From Sporolactobacillus laevolacticus DSM 442 (GTDB lineage: Bacteria > Bacillota > Bacilli > Bacillales > Sporolactobacillaceae), in NCBI RefSeq assembly GCF_000497245.1, contig NZ_AWTC01000002.1, forward strand, positions 186,001 through 250,000: DNA of 64,000 nucleotides, in the 5' to 3' direction. The notes below the pieces were generated by a model. The model was given only the letters and a program-made list of their open reading frames with translations. It searched no databases and was not told the DNA's origin. Shown here piece by piece: positions 56,847-64,000 of the stretch (position 1 is its first letter; every line of letters begins with the position of its first letter). A program made the translations under genes and the position numbers.

Positions 56847-58832
56847 TTGAAGCACCTATTAACTGTGGGGCATCGTTTTCTTAACAAAAAATATGCGCTA
56901 TTTTTGCTCACAGTCGTCCTATTCTGGCTTAAGACCTACTTCGTTTATTTGACTCAATTCAGCCTCGGCGTAAATGACAAGATGCAGCAGTTCCTGCTGT
57001 TTGTCAACCCGCTGAGCTCTGCGCTTTTATTTCTTGGGATTGCCGTTATCTTTAAAGGACGATTGCAGCAGTCTTTACTGATTTTCATTAACTTCATCCT
57101 TTCATTCTGGCTATATGCAAATGTCGTTTACTACCGCTTTTTCAATGACTTCATTACCTTCTCGACAATGACCCAGTCAACAGGAAACGCCGGCGATTTA
57201 GGCGGCAGTGTCCTCTCACTCATGAAAGTTTACGACTTTTTATTCTTTGCTGATACATTGATCGTTTTTGGACTTGTCGTCTTTAAAGTTGTAAAACCGG
57301 TTGCTGAACGCTGGAACATTCGCACTATTTTTACGGTGTTTGTTTCTGCCATCATGATCTTCATTGTCAATCTAAGTTTGGCTGAGACTGATCGACCGGA
57401 ATTGCTTAGCCGAACTTTTGACCGAAATTATATTGTTAAGTATTTAGGCGCGTATAACTTCGCCATCTACGATACGATACAGAACGCTCGCTCCAACGCT
57501 CAGCGGGCGATGGCTGACAGCAGCGATATTAATGATATTCAGAACTTCACAAAGTCAAATTTTGCCGAACCTAACCCAAAATATTACGCCAAAGGCAAGG
57601 GCATGAACGTGATCTATATATCACTTGAATCCCTGCAGAGTTTTATTATTAACTATAAAATGCCTGATGGCACAGAGGTGACGCCATTTCTTAATAAACT
57701 GACGACAGGCGCCGATAATACCACTTACTTTAAAAATTTCTTCCATCAGACAGGATCTGGGAAGACATCCGATGCAGAATTTATGATGGAAAATTCACTT
57801 TTCCCGCTTTCTCAAGGTCCTGTATTTCAGATGAAGGGATTTAACACATATCAGGCAGCTCCAGCAATAATGAATCAACGCGGATATGAAACAGCTGCAT
57901 TTCATGGAAATGTTAAATCGTTCTGGAATCGCGACCAGATGTATAAGTCACTTGGTTATGAACGTTTCTTTGACTCAAAGTATTACGATATGAGTGCAGA
58001 AAACACAAAGAACTACGGAATGAAAGACAAGCCGTTCCTTAAAGAAACGATGCCTTACCTAACGAACTTAAAGCAACCGTTCTATAGCAAATTGATTCTG
58101 CTATCCAACCATTTTCCGTTTGGGATGGACAAAGAAGATACAACCTTTCAACCAGGTAATTTTGGCGACAACGTTGTGAACAACTATTTTCAATCAGCAA
58201 ATTATATGGATCAAGCGATTGAACAGTTCTTCTCAGATCTGAAGAAAGCCGGTCTTTTCGACAAAACAATTGTGATTATGTATGGCGATCACTACGGCCT
58301 CTCTGAGAATCATAATGACGCCATGGCTAAAGTTCTTGGCAAGGATCAAATCACGCCTTTTGATAATGCACAACTTCAACGAGTACCATTGTTCATTCAC
58401 ATTCCAAAAATTGCTGGTGGTACTGTTTCCACATATGGCGGTGAGGTAGATGTGCGCCCAACATTAATGAGTCTGCTGGGAATCAATACAAAAAACTACA
58501 TTCAATTCGGAACAGATTTATTCTCTAAGCAGCATCGGCAAATTATCCCGTTTCGTAACGGCGACTTAATCACGAACAAGTACTCCATTATTGGCGGCGT
58601 AGTGTATGACAATAGCACCGGTAACAAAACAGATGCATCGCTTGGAAAGCCTTACGAAGCTCTTGCAAAGAAAATGCTTGATTACTCTGATAAGGTTATC
58701 TATGGAGACTTGCTTCGTTTTTATCAACCCAAGGCCTTTGTTCCACCTGATATATCAAAGATCAATTACAATACAGATCAAAAGATTTTGCCAGATTCTA
58801 ATTATGGGAAAACGAGTAAGACGAGTAAGTAA
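56847..58832 (+). CDS. ltaS: Lipoteichoic acid synthase (LtaS family)
   Basis: 661 residues: five N-terminal membrane helices (residues about 15-190) and an extracellular sulfatase-like domain (about 225-620). VIYISLESLQSF holds the first metal-binding Glu, GKTSDAEFM the catalytic Thr, and YGDHYGLS the Asp-His metal ligands near residue 476. It polymerises glycerol phosphate from phosphatidylglycerol onto a glycolipid anchor. TTG start behind AGGAGG. Whether it is the housekeeping or a stress (YfnI/YqgS-like) paralogue cannot be told from one copy. Confidence 0.94.
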   Translation: MKHLLTVGHRFLNKKYALFLLTVVLFWLKTYFVYLTQFSLGVNDKMQQFLLFVNPLSSALLFLGIAVIFKGRLQQSLLIFINFILSFWLYANVVYYRFFNDFITFSTMTQSTGNAGDLGGSVLSLMKVYDFLFFADTLIVFGLVVFKVVKPVAERWNIRTIFTVFVSAIMIFIVNLSLAETDRPELLSRTFDRNYIVKYLGAYNFAIYDTIQNARSNAQRAMADSSDINDIQNFTKSNFAEPNPKYYAKGKGMNVIYISLESLQSFIINYKMPDGTEVTPFLNKLTTGADNTTYFKNFFHQTGSGKTSDAEFMMENSLFPLSQGPVFQMKGFNTYQAAPAIMNQRGYETAAFHGNVKSFWNRDQMYKSLGYERFFDSKYYDMSAENTKNYGMKDKPFLKETMPYLTNLKQPFYSKLILLSNHFPFGMDKEDTTFQPGNFGDNVVNNYFQSANYMDQAIEQFFSDLKKAGLFDKTIVIMYGDHYGLSENHNDAMAKVLGKDQITPFDNAQLQRVPLFIHIPKIAGGTVSTYGGEVDVRPTLMSLLGINTKNYIQFGTDLFSKQHRQIIPFRNGDLITNKYSIIGGVVYDNSTGNKTDASLGKPYEALAKKMLDYSDKVIYGDLLRFYQPKAFVPPDISKINYNTDQKILPDSNYGKTSKTSK

Positions 58833-58834
58833 AC

Positions 58835-58866
58835 GAAAAAAAGCCCTTCACGGGGCTTTTTTTCGT
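58835..58866 (+). terminator. ltaS terminator
   Basis: AAAGCCC-TTCACG-GGGCTTT with T tract TTTTTTTCG, immediately after the stop. Confidence 0.9.
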
Positions 58867-58958
58867 CTATAATTCCTTTGGGTTCTCTTGAATGATTGTA
58901 CTTATTTTTTTAAACCTATCAATGGTTGCATAATAGAGTGCAACTTGTCTATGATAGT

Positions 58959-59300
58959 TATAGAGTCTGTTCAAAAAGGAGGACAAAAAGGGCCGAGGTC
59001 AGGCAAACCACCACGTCCTGTGGCATGCCTGACACTAGCCCGTCCTGGGCGTCGAAGATCAAGGAAACGCAGTTTCGAGCACCAGAGCGTACTTTCACAG
59101 GATGTGATGACTTCGACGTTACTCACAGGACGTGAGTGTCATTAGTCGAAGATCTCCTCTAATACGTGAGGAGCGTAGAAACAAGTTGACACAGAACTTC
59201 CACAGGATGTGGTGACTTCTGCGTTGCGCACAGGACGTGCACGTTATTAGCAGAAGATCCTTCTCGTCTTTTCCCGGACTTTTTGAACATCCTCTTATAG
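58959..59300 (-). mobile_element. Modular hairpin repeat, copy C (complete, three cassettes)
   Basis: About 340 bp with both terminal inverted repeats (TATAGAGTCTGTTCAAAAAG and its counterpart CTTTTTGAACATCCTCTTATA). Cassette 3: GTCAGGCA/TGCCTGAC (58998-59033) around CCAC-GTCCT-GTGG, then GCCC-GTCCT-GGGC (59038-59050). Cassette 2: TCACA-GGA-TGTGA (59095-59107), CTTCGAC/GTCGAAG (59111-59151) around ACTCAC-AGGAC-GTGAGT. Cassette 1: CCACA-GGA-TGTGG (59200-59212), CTTCTGC/GCAGAAG (59216-59256) around GCGCAC-AGGAC-GTGCAC. The order mirrors copy A, on the other strand. Confidence 0.9.
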
Positions 59301-59317
59301 AAAGAGAGGTTATTTAT

Positions 59318-60010
59318 TTGCAGACAGTCAAACGCTTACTCGTGATCAGTGATATGCATGGCCAGATTGACGCATTTAATGCGCTACTGGAGAAAATAAA
59401 TTTTAATATGGAAGAAGATCTTCTTTTTTTATTAGGTGATTATGTAGATCGAGGACAAAATCCCAAAGCAGTCGTGCAAAAGGCACGCGAACTTGAAAGT
59501 AAAGGTGCCATCACGCTTAAAGGAAATCATGAGGATATGATGGAGAAAGCATTGATTGGCAAAAGTCTTCAGGCACTTTCCCATTGGGCTGCCAATGGTG
59601 GGGCACAAACCTTGTCGAGCTATGGCTTATCGATTGAAAACGTCTATAAAGAACTGAAGGAAGGATCATTAACCCTTCCGGATGAGCTTCAGGATGACTT
59701 GAATTGGATTCAACAATTAAATATGTATGTCGAAACAGAGCATTATTTTTTTGTTCATGCAGGTATTGATCCAGAGAAAAAAATTGACGAAACCGATCCA
59801 GAAACCTTTCTATGGATTCGTACACCATTCTTCGAGGGCTATCATGGTGAAAAAACCGTTATCTTTGGACATACACCAACCATGAATCTTCATGAATCAA
59901 GTGCCATATTTTTCGGAGACAACAATATCATTGGCATTGATGGCGGCTGCGTGTTCGGCGGACAATTAAACTGTCTAGAATTGCCTTCTAAAGCCACATA
60001 TAGCGTTTGA
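59318..60010 (+). CDS. Ser/Thr-type metallophosphatase (PrpE/ApaH-like)
   Basis: 230 residues. Calcineurin-like phosphoesterase of the PPP type: ISDMHGQIDAF (metal-binding Asp and His), GDYVDRGQNP, KGNHEDMM and FVHAGIDPEKK are all present. Could act as a protein phosphatase or on dinucleoside polyphosphates (PrpE and ApaH are relatives). TTG 59318 lies eight bases behind AGAGAGG. Its ribosome binding site begins only a few bases after the end of repeat copy C, so its promoter is probably within the repeat. Confidence 0.88.
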   Translation: MQTVKRLLVISDMHGQIDAFNALLEKINFNMEEDLLFLLGDYVDRGQNPKAVVQKARELESKGAITLKGNHEDMMEKALIGKSLQALSHWAANGGAQTLSSYGLSIENVYKELKEGSLTLPDELQDDLNWIQQLNMYVETEHYFFVHAGIDPEKKIDETDPETFLWIRTPFFEGYHGEKTVIFGHTPTMNLHESSAIFFGDNNIIGIDGGCVFGGQLNCLELPSKATYSV

Positions 60011-60029
60011 TATCTGGATATAAAATAAA

Positions 60030-60115
60030 AAAGGTTAAGAAGGCAATAAAAAAGCTCTCCGCACAGTTAGGGATTTATCCTGTGCGAAAAGCTCTTACAC
60101 CTTAACTCTTTTCAT
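60030..60115. terminator. Long hairpin between the phosphatase and ytxH genes
   Basis: CGCACAG (60060-60066) pairs with CTGTGCG (60080-60086), and GTTAAG near 60034 with CTTAAC near 60102. T-rich stretches follow on both strands, so it probably ends both convergent genes. Confidence 0.55.
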
Positions 60116-60349
60116 TCAGCTATAAGGTTCACTATCTTTATTTAACAAATTTGCGACTACTTGCTTGACCTTGTCCACGCCATTATCCACGCATTCTTTC
60201 ACAGAAAGATCTTTACGTATTTCTTCTCCTGATTTTGGCGCAAAAAGTAAAGCAACAAAAGCACCGACTACCCCGCCAATGATTCCGCCCACAACCAGTT
60301 CTTTGCCACTGATCCCGCTGCATGAACATTTTTTGTTATCTGCACCCAT
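60116..60349 (-). CDS. YtxH domain-containing protein
   Basis: 77 residues: a short Cys-rich start (KKCSCSG), one glycine-rich membrane segment (ELVVGGIIGGVVGAFVALLFAPKSGEE, about residues 17-43, holding the YtxH signature LLFAPKSGEE/R) and a helical tail (VDKVKQVVANLLN). Family members are general-stress-type membrane proteins. RBS GGGAGG. Convergent with the phosphatase gene. Confidence 0.85.
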   Translation of the reverse strand: MGADNKKCSCSGISGKELVVGGIIGGVVGAFVALLFAPKSGEEIRKDLSVKECVDNGVDKVKQVVANLLNKDSEPYS

Positions 60350-60526
60350 TGTTCAAGACCTCCCTTAATGGCTTACCTTAAAATTTTGTCGATTTAGTTA
60401 TTATGCAAACCAATTTTTTCTAATTTGCATTCACTAAATTTAGTATACCACGCAGCAAAACAACATCGTGTCATTTTCAGATTTATTCTGCACATTAAGG
60501 TCAATGTGATACATAAAAAATCACGT

Positions 60527-61777
60527 TCAAAATTGGATCAATGTGTATTTCTTTTTTCCGCGACGAACGATCGTGTACTCATCGTCAATACGGTCTTCAT
60601 CTGTCAAAATATCATTTAAATCAGTACGACGCGCCCCATTGACATAAATCGCGCCATTAGCAATATCTTCACGCGCTTGTCGTTTAGAGGATGCAACCCC
60701 AGCTTCAACGAGCAGCTCAAGCAACTTTTTCGACTCTTTTGATGGTGCATTAAATGTCGGTACATCCTTAAATCCCTGACGGATTTCCTCTCCACTTAAC
60801 TGTGCGACATCCCCACTGAATAATGCCTGTGAGATATGCTCTGCCTGTTTAAGCGCCTGTTCACCGTGCACGAGTATCGTCATTTCGCGGGCGAGTGTTT
60901 TTTGTGCCTTGCGTTCTTCTGGATGCTCCGCTACTTCTATTGCCAGAGCTTCAATTTCATCTTTGGTCAGGAATGTGAAATATTTCAAGAAATTCACGAC
61001 ATCATCATCTGATGCGTTGAACCAGAACTGGTACCATTCATAAGGTGTTGTTCTCTCCGGATCAAGCCAGATCGCCCCACCCATTGACTTGCCGAATTTC
61101 GTACCGTCACTTTTTGTAATCAGAGGGAAAGTCATTGCGAACGCTTGGTCTTCATGACCACGCTTGCGAATCAATTCCAAACCCGCTGTGATATTTCCCC
61201 ATTGGTCACTGCCGCCAACCTGCATCCGGCAATTATTCTTCTCATACAGATTCAGAAAATCGAAAGATTGCAGGAGCATGTAGGAAAATTCGGTGAACGA
61301 AATACCCGCTTCAAGCCGCGTTTGTACGGAATCTTTGGAAAGCATGTAATTAAGCGTAAAGTACTTGCCGACATCACGCAAAAACTCAATTGCAGTTAGT
61401 GAATTCAGCCATTCGGCATTATTTACAAAGGTCGCGTTTCCATTGTCAAATTGAAGGAAACGATCCAACTGTTGTTTGAGACTTTCTGCATAGTTGTCTA
61501 CAATATCCTTGGTATTCAGTTGACGTTCAGTTGATCGGCCGCTCGGGTCACCAATCATGCCCGTTCCGCCACCGACAACAGCAATTGGATGATGCCCTGC
61601 TTTTTGTAAGCGCATCATGATCACGATAACAAGCAAATTGCCAGCATGGAGGCTGTTTGCTGTCGGATCGAATCCACAGTAAAACGCCATTGGTTTTTTA
61701 AGCGCTTCCCGAAGCGCCTCTTCATCCGAAACCTGATTAATCAGGCCGCGGTATTTTAAATCATCAATAATATCCAT
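60527..61777 (-). CDS. tyrS: Tyrosyl-tRNA synthetase
   Basis: 416 residues. Class I synthetase: GFDPTANSLHAGN (HIGH-equivalent HAGN, about residues 41-44), tyrosine site YMLLQSFDF and VGGSDQWGNI, KFGKS (KMSKS equivalent) near residue 228, and a C-terminal S4-type RNA-binding domain (about 350-416, RQAREDIANGAIYVNG). GGAAGGTGTG precedes ATG. Its expression is set by the T-box leader immediately upstream. Confidence 0.97.
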   Translation of the reverse strand: MDIIDDLKYRGLINQVSDEEALREALKKPMAFYCGFDPTANSLHAGNLLVIVIMMRLQKAGHHPIAVVGGGTGMIGDPSGRSTERQLNTKDIVDNYAESLKQQLDRFLQFDNGNATFVNNAEWLNSLTAIEFLRDVGKYFTLNYMLSKDSVQTRLEAGISFTEFSYMLLQSFDFLNLYEKNNCRMQVGGSDQWGNITAGLELIRKRGHEDQAFAMTFPLITKSDGTKFGKSMGGAIWLDPERTTPYEWYQFWFNASDDDVVNFLKYFTFLTKDEIEALAIEVAEHPEERKAQKTLAREMTILVHGEQALKQAEHISQALFSGDVAQLSGEEIRQGFKDVPTFNAPSKESKKLLELLVEAGVASSKRQAREDIANGAIYVNGARRTDLNDILTDEDRIDDEYTIVRRGKKKYTLIQF

Positions 61778-61851
61778 TACTTAAACACACCTTCCAATCA
61801 ATTTTTCATTTTTGTCATGCTCAGGGGTACCAGTTTGATAACCTGGAAAAT

Positions 61852-62140
61852 AAAAAAGCGCCCCTAAAAAGGAGCGCTTATCGCACGGTACCATCCTTGT
61901 CGACTGCTTTTCATAGAGGTTGTTTGAAAAGTCACCTTTTCGAATAAACTCTTATAGAAACAGTCACTTAATTAAAGTTAACGGCTGCAGCCGTCTCCCG
62001 CTACTAATCGTTCACAGAAGATGCTCAGGGAGGTAATTCGCTGCGCCGTTAGCTGCAAGGCTCTCACCAACCGCCTGCTCTCTGAAAAGCAAATTCGACC
62101 GCTACTTAATCCCATCATCGCTTGTCGCTATATAGTGTAT
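61852..62140 (-). ncRNA. T-box leader of tyrS (tyrosine specific)
   Basis: In transcript order: Stem I with AGTA (S-turn side), CAGAGAGCAGG and CGGTTGGTGAGAGCC; GAAT followed by the specifier TAC (62035-62033), a Tyr codon; Stem III with AGTAGCGGGAGACGG; the T-box TGGTACCGTGCG (61893-61882); and the terminator AAGCGCTCC/GGGGCGCTT with T tract (61880-61852). Uncharged tRNA-Tyr would pair with specifier and T-box and stop termination. A 44-bp repeat relic sits between Stem III and the T-box. Confidence 0.9.
61914..61957 (-). mobile_element. Modular hairpin repeat, copy E (fused ends only)
   Basis: AGAGGTTGTTTGAAAAGTC joined to ACCTTTTCGAATAAACTCTTATAG: the two ends of the family with everything between deleted, leaving a near-palindrome inside the tyrS T-box leader. 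Confidence 0.65.
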
Positions 62141-62144
62141 TGCC

Positions 62145-62173
62145 ATTTTGCCACTTTTTTCAGTTTCTGTCAA
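62145..62173 (-). promoter_or_regulatory. Promoter of the tyrS T-box transcript
   Basis: Minus strand TTGACA (62173-62168, consensus), 17-bp spacer, CAAAAT (62150-62145). The -35 directly abuts the T tract of the clpE terminator. Confidence 0.7.
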
Positions 62174-62174
62174 A

Positions 62175-62215
62175 CAAAAAAAGCACCTGTGGCATTGCTA
62201 ACCACAAGCACTTTT
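62175..62215 (-). terminator. clpE terminator
   Basis: Minus strand AAAAGTGCTTGTGG (62215-62202) pairs with CCACAGGTGCTTTT (62192-62179), then TTTG. Confidence 0.85.
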
Positions 62216-62228
62216 CCTCCACATCATT

Positions 62229-64000
62229 TCATTCGGCAGTAACCATGATCGTCCCGTTGTTTTCATCAACCGTCATTTTTTTCGCCGTGCTGTGATCAAG
62301 AAGCAGATCAGAAATTTTATCTTCTACCTTTTCCTCAAGTACACGGCGCAGCGGGCGTGCGCCAAATTCAGGATTGTATCCCAGTTCAGCCAATTTCTTT
62401 TTCGCGGCATCAGTCACGCTCAATTCGATTCCCTGTTCGCCTGCAGCGGTGCTGATATCGTCAAGCATCAGATCAACTATAGAGAGCAGATCCTCTTTTC
62501 TCAGTGCGCTGAATTTGACAATCGAATCCAATCGGTTTAGGAATTCGGGCTGGAAGTATTCTTCAAGCTGTTTGATCATATCTTCACGGCTGCTCGTTGA
62601 TCCAAAGCCGACCGTAGCCGATCTGTTTTTGATCCCTGCATTACTCGTCATAATAATAACCGTATCCTTAAAGCTTACCGTACGTCCCTGACTGTCGGTT
62701 AGGCGACCGTCATCCAGAATCTGCAAGAACAGATGCATGACATCCGGATGTGCTTTTTCAATTTCGTCCAGCAAAATAATACTATACGGTTTGCGGCGTA
62801 CTTTTTCAGTTAGCTGGCCGGCTTCGTCATGGCCAACATAGCCAGGGGGCGCACCGATCAAACGAGACACCGAATGTTTCTCCATATATTCACTCATATC
62901 GAGGCGAATCATTGATTCACGGTCCCCAAACATTTCTTCGGCGAGCGTTTTAGCAAGTTCTGTCTTTCCAACACCTGTCGGCCCAACAAACAGGAATGAA
63001 CCAATTGGTCTGGTCGTTTTACGAAAGCCGGTGCGATTGCGTCGAATCGCCCGAGATACTTTTTCAACCGCTTCTTGCTGCCCAATAACTTTCGCATTCA
63101 GACGATCGGCCAGGTTGCGCATCTTATTCTGCTCGTCAGCCTGTAATTTTCGTACCGGAATGCCCGTACGTGTCTCAACAATTTGCTGAATCAATTCTGC
63201 ATCAACAACGGCTTCCTTGCCAGTCACCGGCATTTCAGAACCATTTGCTTTGATTTTCTCCAACTGTTCCAGCTGTTTCTGATAAGCATGTTCCTGATCT
63301 CGAAGCCGAGCAGCTGTCTCGAATTGCTCATTTTTTGTTGCTTCCGCTTTTGCCGCTGCAATCTCATCAATTTTCTTTTTTACGCTTTCAGTATCTACTG
63401 GCGTTAAATTCAAGTTAACTTTTGATCCGGATTCATCCATCAAATCAATAGCCTTATCCGGCAAGAAGCGGTCCTGAATATAGCGTGCGGAAAGCGCCAC
63501 ACAAGCTTGAATCGCTTCATCAGTATAACGGACATGGTGATATTTCTCATATTTTGATTGAATACCCTTCAAAATCTGAACCGCTTGTTCTTGTGTTGGC
63601 TCATTGACAATGATAGGCTGGAAACGACGCTCAAGCGCAGCGTCTTTTTCAATTTTGCGGTATTCATTTAATGTTGTAGCACCAATGATTTGCAATTCAC
63701 CACGCGCAAGCGCAGGTTTTAAAATGTTGCCTGCATCCATCGATCCGCCTTCTGCAGATCCTGCGCCGACAAGCAAATGCACCTCATCAATAAAGACAAT
63801 CACATTTTTCCGCTTCTCTAGTTCGGTCATCAGTTGTTTCATACGCTGTTCAAACTGCCCTCTGATGCCTGTGCCGGCGACAAGAGATGAAACATCGATT
63901 AGATAGATCTCTTTATTCGCAAGCTTCGCAGGTACTTTTCCCTCAATGATCTTTAGAGCGAGGCCTTCAGCTATTGCTGTTTTACCAACACCTGGTTCAC
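62229..64000 (-). CDS. clpE: ATP-dependent Clp protease ATP-binding subunit ClpE, 5' part missing
   Basis: Partial: about 590 C-terminal residues, open to the right edge. Hsp100 unfoldase with two AAA+ modules: first Walker [12 protein letters not shown] at the very edge, Walker [12 protein letters not shown] and [21 protein letters not shown]; a UVR-like linker ([17 protein letters not shown]); second module [26 protein letters not shown] and VGFG (the ClpP-binding loop). YTDEAI...[25 protein letters not shown] and the short linker fit ClpE rather than ClpC. The N-terminal zinc finger that would prove it lies outside. Confidence 0.85.
   Translation of the reverse strand, partial: EPGVGKTAIAEGLALKIIEGKVPAKLANKEIYLIDVSSLVAGTGIRGQFEQRMKQLMTELEKRKNVIVFIDEVHLLVGAGSAEGGSMDAGNILKPALARGELQIIGATTLNEYRKIEKDAALERRFQPIIVNEPTQEQAVQILKGIQSKYEKYHHVRYTDEAIQACVALSARYIQDRFLPDKAIDLMDESGSKVNLNLTPVDTESVKKKIDEIAAAKAEATKNEQFETAARLRDQEHAYQKQLEQLEKIKANGSEMPVTGKEAVVDAELIQQIVETRTGIPVRKLQADEQNKMRNLADRLNAKVIGQQEAVEKVSRAIRRNRTGFRKTTRPIGSFLFVGPTGVGKTELAKTLAEEMFGDRESMIRLDMSEYMEKHSVSRLIGAPPGYVGHDEAGQLTEKVRRKPYSIILLDEIEKAHPDVMHLFLQILDDGRLTDSQGRTVSFKDTVIIMTSNAGIKNRSATVGFGSTSSREDMIKQLEEYFQPEFLNRLDSIVKFSALRKEDLLSIVDLMLDDISTAAGEQGIELSVTDAAKKKLAELGYNPEFGARPLRRVLEEKVEDKISDLLLDHSTAKKMTVDENNGTIMVTAE

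Noticed and set aside
58924-58942. GTTGCA/TGCAAC hairpin upstream of repeat copy C as a second ltaS terminator
   Set aside because: It has no T tract and follows a strong terminator at 58835-58866.

Overview
The window is chromosomal DNA of a low-GC, endospore-forming Firmicute (Bacillales). Support for this comes from the spore genes (a YlbJ-type membrane protein, a YlbD coat-type protein, a Spo0E-like phosphatase), Gram-positive-specific genes (rpoY, rnjA, ltaS, cwlO-type endopeptidase, a T-box ahead of tyrS) and gene order that follows the Bacillus subtilis ylb/ctaAB/pycA/ftsW/yla/ykt/pdh/def/rpoY-rnjA/yku segments. Some genes expected from that order are missing: ctaCDEFG-ylbAB after ctaB, slp-speA-yktA after pdhD, and ykyA between pdhA and def. 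That fits a diverged family such as Sporolactobacillaceae, but the genus is an inference.

Layout. 1-7.8 kb: ylbL (cut by the window edge), ylbJ, coaD-rsmD, a candidate small RNA, ylbG, ricF/ylbF, ylbE-ylbD, ylbC, a degenerate CAP-domain protein and a GNAT acetyltransferase. 7.9-15.5 kb: a GC-rich intergenic repeat, divergent ctaB/ctaA (heme O and heme A synthesis), pycA, ftsW and ylaN. 15.6-20.3 kb: ylaI, typA, a small membrane protein, suhB-type phosphatase, a small helical protein and yktB. 20.4-30.8 kb: a large modular hairpin repeat, pdhDCBA, def, a HAD phosphatase, rpoY-rnjA and an orphan CydB-like membrane protein. 31-41 kb: a heterodimeric ABC exporter, a 2-Cys peroxiredoxin, the dapH/deacetylase pair of the acetylated lysine branch, a CcpC-like LysR regulator, a Spo0E-like protein, and a Pit phosphate transporter with its DUF47 partner. 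41.4-45.9 kb: an MFS exporter with its TetR repressor and a symmetrical operator pair, YfkAB-type radical SAM protein, an HPr-like protein lacking the phospho-histidine, a 19-residue hydrophobic peptide and a 101-bp tandem repeat. 46-54 kb: a Bce-type antimicrobial-peptide module (RR-HK-ATPase-permease), followed by a second cluster of NarL-type regulator, DesK-type kinase, ABC ATPase and permease. 54-64 kb: a CwlO-type peptidoglycan hydrolase with a WalR-type box, a CcdC-like membrane protein, lipoteichoic acid synthase, a metallophosphatase, a YtxH protein, T-box-controlled tyrS and clpE (cut by the window edge).

The most unusual signal is a dispersed repeat family with five copies in the window (about 20.38-20.69, 26.61-26.70, 50.52-50.68, 58.96-59.30 and 61.91-61.96 kb). 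All share MITE-like ends. The smallest intact copy is a plain 160-bp backbone. The two large copies carry hairpin cassettes at the same backbone positions. The cassette stems differ between copies by compensating changes, while the loops stay GTCCT or TCC (AGGAC or GGA on the other strand). I do not recognise this family from the literature. A structured, CU-rich candidate sRNA at 3360-3500 is the second most interesting element.
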